Positions 56,301 to 64,000 of a stretch of DNA of 64,000 bases are shown one piece after another. The position numbers were made by a program, and so were the translations under genes. The notes under the pieces were generated by a model that searched no databases, had not been told where the DNA came from, and saw nothing but the letters and a program-made list of their open reading frames with translations. The DNA lies in contig JAEVLN010000002.1 in the NCBI GenBank assembly GCA_018350325.1, positions 3,808,295 through 3,872,294 of the forward strand, written 5' to 3'. Position 1 is the stretch's first letter. Every line of letters begins with the position of its first letter. Source of the DNA: Globodera rostochiensis (taxonomy: Eukaryota; Nematoda; Chromadorea; Rhabditida; Heteroderidae).

Positions 56301-59300
56301 CCAACCAATCCCCGGCTTCCCCTCAATTCTTAACAGACCAACCAATCCCCGGCTTCCCCTCAATTCTTAACAGACCAACCAATCCCCGGCTTCCCCTCAA
56401 TTCTTAACAGACAACCAATCCCCGGCTTCCCCTCAATTTTTAACAGACCAACCAATCCCCGGCTTCCCCTCAATTCTTAACAGACCAACCAATCCCCGGC
56501 TTCCCCTCAATTCTTAACAGACCAACCAATCCCCGGCTTCCCCTCAATTCTTAACAGACCAACCAATCCCCGGCTTCCCCTCAATTCTTAACAGACCAAC
56601 CAATCCCCGGCTTCCCCTCAATTCTTAACAGACCAACCAATCCCCGGCTTCCCCTCAATTCTTAACAGACAAACCAATCCCCGGCTTCCCCTCAATTCTT
56701 AACAGACCAACCAATCCCCGGCTTCCCCTCAATTCTTAACAGACCAACCAATCCCCGGCTTCCCCTCAATTCTTAACAGACCAACCAATCCCCGGCTTCC
56801 CCTCAATTCTTAACAGACCAACCAATCCCCGGCTTCCCCTCAATTCTTAACAGACCAACCAATAATCCCCGGCTTTCCCCTCAATTCTTAACAGACAACA
56901 ATCCCCGGCTTCCCTCAATTCTTAACAGGACAACCCAATCCCCGGCTTCCCCCTCAATTTTAACAGACCCCAATCCCCCGTCTTCCCCCTCAATTCTTAA
57001 CAGACCAACCCAATCCCCCGGCTTCCCCAATTCTTAACAGACAAACCAATCCCCGGCTTCCCCTCAATTCTTAACAGACCAACCACCCCGGCTTCCCCTC
57101 AATTTCTTAACAGACCAACCAATCCCGGCTTCCCCTCAATTCTACAGACAAACCAATCCCCGGCTTCCCTTCCATTCTTAACAGACCAACCCAATCCCCG
57201 GTCCCCTCAATTCTTAACAGACCAACCAATCCCCGGCTTCCCCTCAATTCTTAACAGACAACCAATCCCCGGCTTCCCAATCAATTCTTAACAGACCAAC
57301 CAATCCCCGGCTTCCACAATTCTTAACAGACCAAACCAATCCCCGGCTTCCCCTCAATTCTTAACAAGACAAACACCCCGGCTTCCCCTCAACTTTCCTA
57401 ACAGACCAACCAATCCCCGTACCTTCCCCTCAACTTAACAGACAACCAATCCCGGCATTCCCCTCAATTCTTAACAGGACAACAATCCAATCCGGCTTCC
57501 CCTCAATTTTAACAGACCAACCAATCCCCCGGCTCCCCCCTCAATTTAAGAACCACCAATCCCCGGCTTCCCCTCAATTCTTTAACAGGAACAACCAATC
57601 CCCGGCTCCCTCAATTCTTAACAGACCAACCAATCCCCGGCTTCCCCTCAATTCTTAACAGACAACAATATCCGGCTTCCACTCAATTTTTAAACAGACC
57701 AACCAATCCCGGCTTCCCCTCAATTAACAGACCAACCAATCCCCCGGCTTCCCCCTCAATTTTAACAGACCAAACCAATCCGCTTCCCCTCAATTCTTAA
57801 CAGACCAACCAATCCCCGGGTCTTCCACCCTCAATTCTTCAGAACCAACCAATCCCCGGCTTCCCCTCAATTCTTAACAGACAATAACAATCCCCGGTCC
57901 TCCTCAAGTTTCTTAACAGACAACCAATCCCCGGCTCCCCTCAATTCCTTAACAGAACCAATCCCCGGCTTCCCCTCATTCTTAACAGACCAACCAATCC
58001 CAGCTTCCTCTCATCTTAACAGAGACAACCAATCCCCGGCTTCCCCTCAATTCTTAACAGACCAACCAATCCGGCTTCCCTCAATTCTTAACAGACCAAC
58101 CAATCCCCGGCTTCCCCTCAATTCTTAACACAACCAATCCCCGTACTTCCCCTCAATTCTTAACAGACAACCAATCCCCGGCTTCCCCACTTTCTTAACA
58201 GACCAACAAATCCCCGGCTTCCCCTCAATTTTTAACAGACCCAACATCTCCCGGCTTCCCCTCAATTTTAACAGACAACCAATCCCGGCTTCCCTCAATT
58301 CTTCAGACCAACCATCCCCCCGGCTTCCCCTCAATTCTTAACAGACCAACCAATCCCCGGCCCCCTCAATTCTTAACAGACCAACCCAATCCCCGGCTTC
58401 CCCTCAATTTTAACAGACCCCAATCCCCGCTTCCACTCAAATTTTTAACAGACCAACCAATCCCCGGCTTTCCCCTCTTCTTAACAGACCAAACCAATCC
58501 CGCTTCCACTCAATTTCTTTAACAGACAAACCAATCCCGTCTTCCCTCAATTTTAACAGACAAACCAATCCCCGGCTTCCCCCCAATTCTTAAAGACCAA
58601 CCAATCCCCCGGCTTCCCCTCAATTCTTAACAGACCACACCAATCCCCGGCCCCGCAATTTTTAACAGACCAACCAATCCCCGGCTTCCCCTCAATTCTT
58701 AACAGACCCCCAATCCCCGGCTTCCCTCAATTCTTAACAGACCAACCAATCCCCGGCTTCCCCTTCATCTTAACCAAACCAATCCCCGGCTTCCACTCAA
58801 TTTTTAACAGACCAACCAATCCCCGGCTTCCCCTCAATTCTTAACAGACAAACCAATCCCCGGCTTCCACTCAATTTTTAACAGACCAACCAATCCCCGG
58901 CTTCCCCTCAATTTTTAACAGACCAACCAATCCCCGGCTTCCCCTCAATTCTTAACAGACCAACCAATCCCCGGCTTCCCCTCAATTCTTAACAGACCAA
59001 CCAATCCCCGGCTTCCCCTCAATTCTTAACAGACCAACCAATCCCCGTCTTCCCCTCAATTCTTAACAGACCAACCAATCCCCGGCTTCCCCTCAATTCT
59101 TAACAGACCAACCAATCCCCGGCTTCCCCTCAATTCTTAACAGACCAACCAATCCCCGGCTTCCTCCCCTCAATTCTTAACAGAACCAATCCCCGGCTTC
59201 CCCTCAATTCTTAACAGACAACCAATCCCCGGCTTCCCCTCATCTTAACAGGACAAACCCAATCCCCGCTTCCCTCAATTCTTAACAGACCAACCAATCC

Positions 59301-62300
59301 GCTTCGCCCCTCAATTCTTAAACAGACCAACCAATCCCCGGCTTCCCCTCAATTTTAAGACCAACCAATTCCCCCGGCTTCCCCTCAATTCTAACAGACA
59401 AACCAATCCCCGGCTTCCTCAATTCTTAACAGACAACCAATCCCGGCTTCCCCTCAATTCTTAACAGACCAACCTCCCGGCTTCCCCTCAAATTCTTAAC
59501 AGACCAAACCAAATCCCCGGCTTCCCCTCAATTTAACAGACCAACCAATCCCCGGCTTCCCCTCAATTCTTAACAGACCAACCAATCCCCGCTTCCCCTC
59601 AATTCTTAACAGACCAACCAATCCCCGGCTTCCCCTCAATTCTTAACACCAACCAATCCCCGGCTTCCCCTCAATTCTTAACAGACCAACCAATCCCCGG
59701 CTTCCCCAATTTTAACAGACCAACCAATCCCCGGCTTCCCCTCAATTCTTAACAGACAAACCAACCCGGCTTCCCCTCAATTCTTAACAGACCAAACCCA
59801 ATCCCCGGCTTCCCCTCAATTCAACAGACCAACCAATCCCCGGCTTCCCTCAATTCTTAACAGACCAAACCAATCCCCGGTCCCCTCAATTCTTAACAGA
59901 CCAACCAATCCCCGGCTTCCCCTCAATTCTTAACAGACACCAATCCCCGGCTTCCCCTCAATTCTTAACAGGACCAAACCAATCCCCGGCTTCCCCAATT
60001 TAAAAGACCAACCAATCCCCGGCTTCCCCTCAATTCTTAACAGACAAACCAATCCGGCTTCCACTCAATTTTTAACAGGACCAACCAATCCCCGGCTTCC
60101 CCTCAATTCTTAGACAACCAATCCCGGCTTCCCCTCAATTCTTAACAGGACCAACCAATCCCCGGCTTCCTCAATTTTTAACAGACCAACCAATCCCCGG
60201 CTCCCCTCAATTCTTAACAGACCAACCACCCCCGGCTTCCTCCTCACTTCTTAACAGGACAAACCAATCCCCGGCTTCCCATCAATTTAACAGGACAACC
60301 AATCCCCGGCTCCCCTCAATTTTTAACAGACCAAACCAATCCCCCTCTCCCCTCAATTCTTAACAGACAAACCAATCCCCGGCTTCCCCCTCAATTTTTA
60401 ACAACAACCAATCCCCTGGCTTCCCCTCAATTCTTAACAGACCAACCCATCCCCGGCTTCCTCAATTCTTAACAGACAACCAATCCCCGGCTTCCCATCA
60501 ATTCTTAACAGACCAACCTCCCCGGCTTCCCCTCAATTCTTAACAGACCAAACCAATCCCGGCTTCCCCTCATTTCAACAACCAATCCCCGGCTTCCCCT
60601 CAAGTCTTAACAAGACCAAACCAATCCCCGGCTTCCTCAATTCTTAACAGACCAACCAATCCCCCGGCTTCCCCTCAATTCTTAACAGACCACCAATCCC
60701 CGGCTTCCACTCATTTTAACAGACCAACCAATCCCCGGCTTGCCCCTCAATCTTAACAGACCACCAATCCCGCTTCCCCTCAATTCTTAGACAGACCAAC
60801 CATCCCCGTTCCCCTCAATTCTTAACAGACCAACCAATTCCCCGGCTTCCCCTCAATTCTTAACAGCAACCAATCCCCCGTCGTTTCCCCTCATTCTTAA
60901 CAGACAACCAACCCCGGCTTCCCCCAATTCTTAACAGACCCAACCAATCCCCGGCTTCCACTCAATTTTAACAGACCAACCACCCCGGCTTCCCCCTCAA
61001 TTCTTAACAGACCAACCATCCCCGGCTCCCCCTCAATTCTACAGACCAACCAATCCCCGCTTCCCCTAATTCTTAACAGACCAACCAATCCCCGGCTTAC
61101 TCAATTTTTAACAGACCAACCAATCCCCGGCTTCCCCTCAATCCCGGCTTCCCCAACTAACAGACCAACCAATCCCCGGTTCCCCTCAATTCTTAACCGA
61201 CCAACCAATCCCCGTTCCCCTCAATTCTTAACAGACCAACCATCCCCGGCTTCCACTCAATTTTTAACAGAAAAACCAATCCCCGGCTTCCCCCAATTTT
61301 TAACAGACCAACCAATCCCCGGCTTCCCCTATTATTAACAGACCACCAATCCCGGCTTCCCCCTCAATTTTTAACAGACCAACCAATCCGGCTTACCCAT
61401 TCAATTCTTAACAGACCAACCAAATCCCCGGCTTCCCCTCAATTCTACAGACCAACCAATCCCCCGGCTTCCCCTCAATTCTTAACAGACAAACCAATCC
61501 CCGGTCCCCTCAATTCTTAAACAGACCAACCAATCCCAGTCTTCCCCTCAATTCTTAACAGAAACCAATCCCCGGCTTCCCCTCAATTCTTAACAGACAA
61601 ACAATCCCCGGCTTCCCCTCTTCTTAACAGACCAACCAATCCCCGGCTTCCCCTCAATTTTTAAAACCCAAACCCAACCGGCCCCCTCAAAACAGACCAA
61701 CCAACCCCGGGGGCCCCCCAATTTTAACAGACCAACACCCCTTCCCCTCAATTCAACAGACCAACCAACCCCGGCTTCCCCCAATTCTTAACAGCAACCA
61801 ATCCCCGGGTTCCCCCAACAACAGACAAACCAACCCCGGCCCCCTCAATTCTAAAGACCAAACCCAAACCCCGGCTTCCCCCAACTTAACAGACCAACCA
61901 ACCCCGGGTTCCCAAAACAGACCAACCAATCCCCGGCCCCCCCAAAACAGACCAACCAATCCCCGGCTCCCCAATTCTTAACAGACAAACCAACCCCGGC
62001 CCCCCAATTCTTAACAGACCAAACCCTCCCCGGGGGCCCCCCAACTTAACAGACCAAAACCCAACCCCCGGGGGCCCCCCAATTTAACAGACCAACCAAC
62101 CCCGGCTTCCCCCAATTCTTAACAGACCAACCAACCCCGGCCCCAACTTAACAGACAAACCAACCCCGGGGGCCCCCCAATTCTTAACAGACCAACCAAC
62201 CGGCTTCCCCCAATTCTTAACAGCAAACCAACCCCGGGGTTTCCCCCAATTCTTAACACCAACCAACCCCCGGGGCCCCCCAATTCAACAGACAAAACCC

Positions 62301-64000
62301 AAACCCCGGGGGCCCCAAATTTTTAACAGACCAACCAACCCCGGCCCCCTCAACAAAAGACCAAAACCAACCCCCTTCCCCCAATTCTTTAAAAGACCAA
62401 CCAACCCCGGCTTCCCCCAATTTTTAACAGACACCAACCCCGGCTTCCCCCAATTCTTAAAAGACCAACCAATCCCCGGCTTCCCCTCAATTTTAAAAGA
62501 CCAACCAACCCCGGCCCCCCAATTTTTAACAGACCAACCAACCCCGGCCCCCCAACTTAACAGACCAACCAACCCCGGCCCCCTCAATTTTAACAGCCCC
62601 AAACCACCCGGCCCCCTCAATTTTTAAAAGACAAAAAAATCCCCGGCCCCCCAATTTTAACAGAAACCAACCCCGGCTTCCCCCAATTTTTAACAGACCA
62701 ACCAACCCCGGCCCCCCAACAAGACCCAAAACCAACCCCGGCCCCCTCAATTCTTAACAGACAACCAACCCCCCGGCTTCCCAATTCAAAAGACCAACCA
62801 ACCCCGGCTTCCCCTCAATTCTTAACAGACCAACCAACCCCGGCCCCCCAACTTAAAAACCCAAAACCCAACCCCGGCCCCCCCAAAAAGACCAACACCC
62901 CGGCTTCCCCTCAACTTAACAGACAAAACCCAACCCCGGCTTCCCCTCAACTTAAGACCAACCAACCCCGGCTTCCCCTCAAAACAGACCAACCAACCCC
63001 GGCTTCCCCCAAACAGACCAACCAACCCCGGGTTCCCCTCAACAACAGACCAACCCCAACCCCGGCTTCCAAAACAGACCAACCAATCCCCGGCTTCCCC
63101 CAATTCTTAACAGACAAACCCAACCCCGTTTCCCCCCAAAACAGACCAAAACCCAACCCCGGCTTCCCCCAACAACAGACCAACCACCCGGCCCCCCAAT
63201 TCAACAGACAAAACCCAAACCCCGGCCCCCCAACTTAACAGACACCAACCCCCGGGGGCCCCCCAACAACAGACCAACCAATCCCCGGGGGCCCCCCCCA
63301 ACAACAGACCAACCAACCCCGGCTTCCCCCAATTCAACAGACAAACCAACCCCGGCCCCCACAACAGACCAACCAACCCCCCCCCCCCCAAACTTAACAG
63401 ACCAACCAACCCCGGCCCCTCAATTCTTAACAGACCAACCAACCCCGGCCCCCCCAACAACAGACAAACCAACCCCGGTTTCCCCCAATTCTTAACAGAC
63501 CAACCAACCCCGGGGGCCCCCCCAACTTAACAACAAACCCAACCCCCGGGTTCCCCCCAAAACAGACCAACCAACCCCGGCTTCCCCTCAATATAACAGA
63601 CCAACCAATCCCCGTCTTCCCCTCAATTCTTAACAGACCAACCAATCCCCCTTCCCCTCAATTTCTTACCGGACAAACCAATCCCCGGCTTCCCCTCAAT
63701 TCTTAACAACACACCAATCCCCGGCTTCCCCTCAATTCTTAACAGACCAACCAATCCCGGCTCCCCAATTTTTAACAGACCAACCAATCCCCGGCTTCCC
63801 CTCAATTCTAACAGACCAACCAATCCGGCTTCCCCTCATTCTTAACAGACAAACCAATCCCGGCTTCCCCTCAATTTTTAACACCAACCAATCCCCGGCT
63901 TCCCCTCAATTCTTAACAGACCAACCAATCCCCGGCTTCCCTCAATTTTAACAGACCAACCAATCCCCGGCTTCCCTCAATTCTTAACAAGACCACACAT
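47334..64000. repeat. 37-bp satellite array, about 450 copies, continuing past the window
   Basis: The unit is ACCAACCAATCCCCGGCTTC followed by CCCTCAATTCTTAACAG (37 bp). The main variants are ACAAACC for ACCAACC, CACTC for CCCTC, and TTTTTAACAG for TTCTTAACAG. Stretches at 47.3-50.0, 52.3-53.0, 53.8-54.2, 54.7-55.1, 56.3-56.9 and 58.8-59.2 kb are nearly uniform. Others, especially 57-63.6 kb, have many small deletions and C-rich decay (AACCCCGGCCCCC), with uniform units returning after 63.6 kb. Minus-strand open frames of 60-121 codons are by-products. Confidence 0.97.

Noticed and set aside
58125..63823. Minus-strand frames rich in WLVGLLRIEGKPG
   Set aside because: Translations of the 37-bp satellite; they appear only where small deletions remove stops.
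47334..64000. CRISPR-like regular repeats
   Set aside because: There are no unique spacers, the whole unit repeats, and the genome is eukaryotic with introns throughout.

Overview
The window is nuclear DNA of a nematode, most likely a plant-parasitic tylenchid such as a cyst nematode. The signs are: AT-rich DNA with many short (40-60 nt) introns; a UBR-1-type N-recognin; several genes whose products begin with a signal peptide; several introns that need a GC donor instead of GT; and a cluster of ATGCCA motifs, reported as a dorsal-gland promoter signature in Globodera, in front of one of the secreted-protein genes. There are no bacterial features, CRISPR arrays or recognisable rRNA or tRNA genes. 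All gene models were read by eye from splice signals and reading-frame phase.

Layout. 1-4759 (+) holds the C-terminal half of a GLUT/SLC2 sugar transporter. Two of its introns have been filled by tandem repeats: a 75-bp array, and an array built from the intron's own 3' splice site plus the start of the next exon. 5090-6696 is a large inverted repeat whose two arms are minisatellites, resembling a foldback element. 6740-7190 holds small hairpin elements. 7459-9187 (+) is an unrecognised multi-exon gene. 10356-11892 (-) is a complete 350-residue seven-transmembrane receptor. 12879-23372 (-) is a complete UBR1/2-like E3 ubiquitin ligase of about 46 exons. A hAT-type MITE sits exactly on one of its splice donors, and one exon shows a 1-nt frame anomaly.

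23373-29516 is a gene-poor transposon graveyard with nested TIR elements. 29517-46580 is a compact run of mostly secreted, lineage-specific proteins: a three-repeat 536-aa protein (-), a small secreted peptide (+), a glycine/tryptophan/arginine-rich peptide (+), a 107-aa secreted protein (-), a 229-aa cysteine-rich protein (+), a 397-aa protein (+), a 159-aa cysteine-rich protein (+), a 288-aa secreted protein (+) and a 586-aa signal-peptide protein (-). Minisatellites (20 bp, 67 bp, about 21 bp) are scattered among them. 47334-64000 is an uninterrupted satellite of a 37-bp unit (roughly 450 copies) that runs off the end of the window.

How it fits together: the transporter, receptor and UBR ligase are ordinary housekeeping or signalling genes. 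The secreted-protein run next to the satellite has the character of an effector-rich, repeat-bordered region; that last reading is inference.
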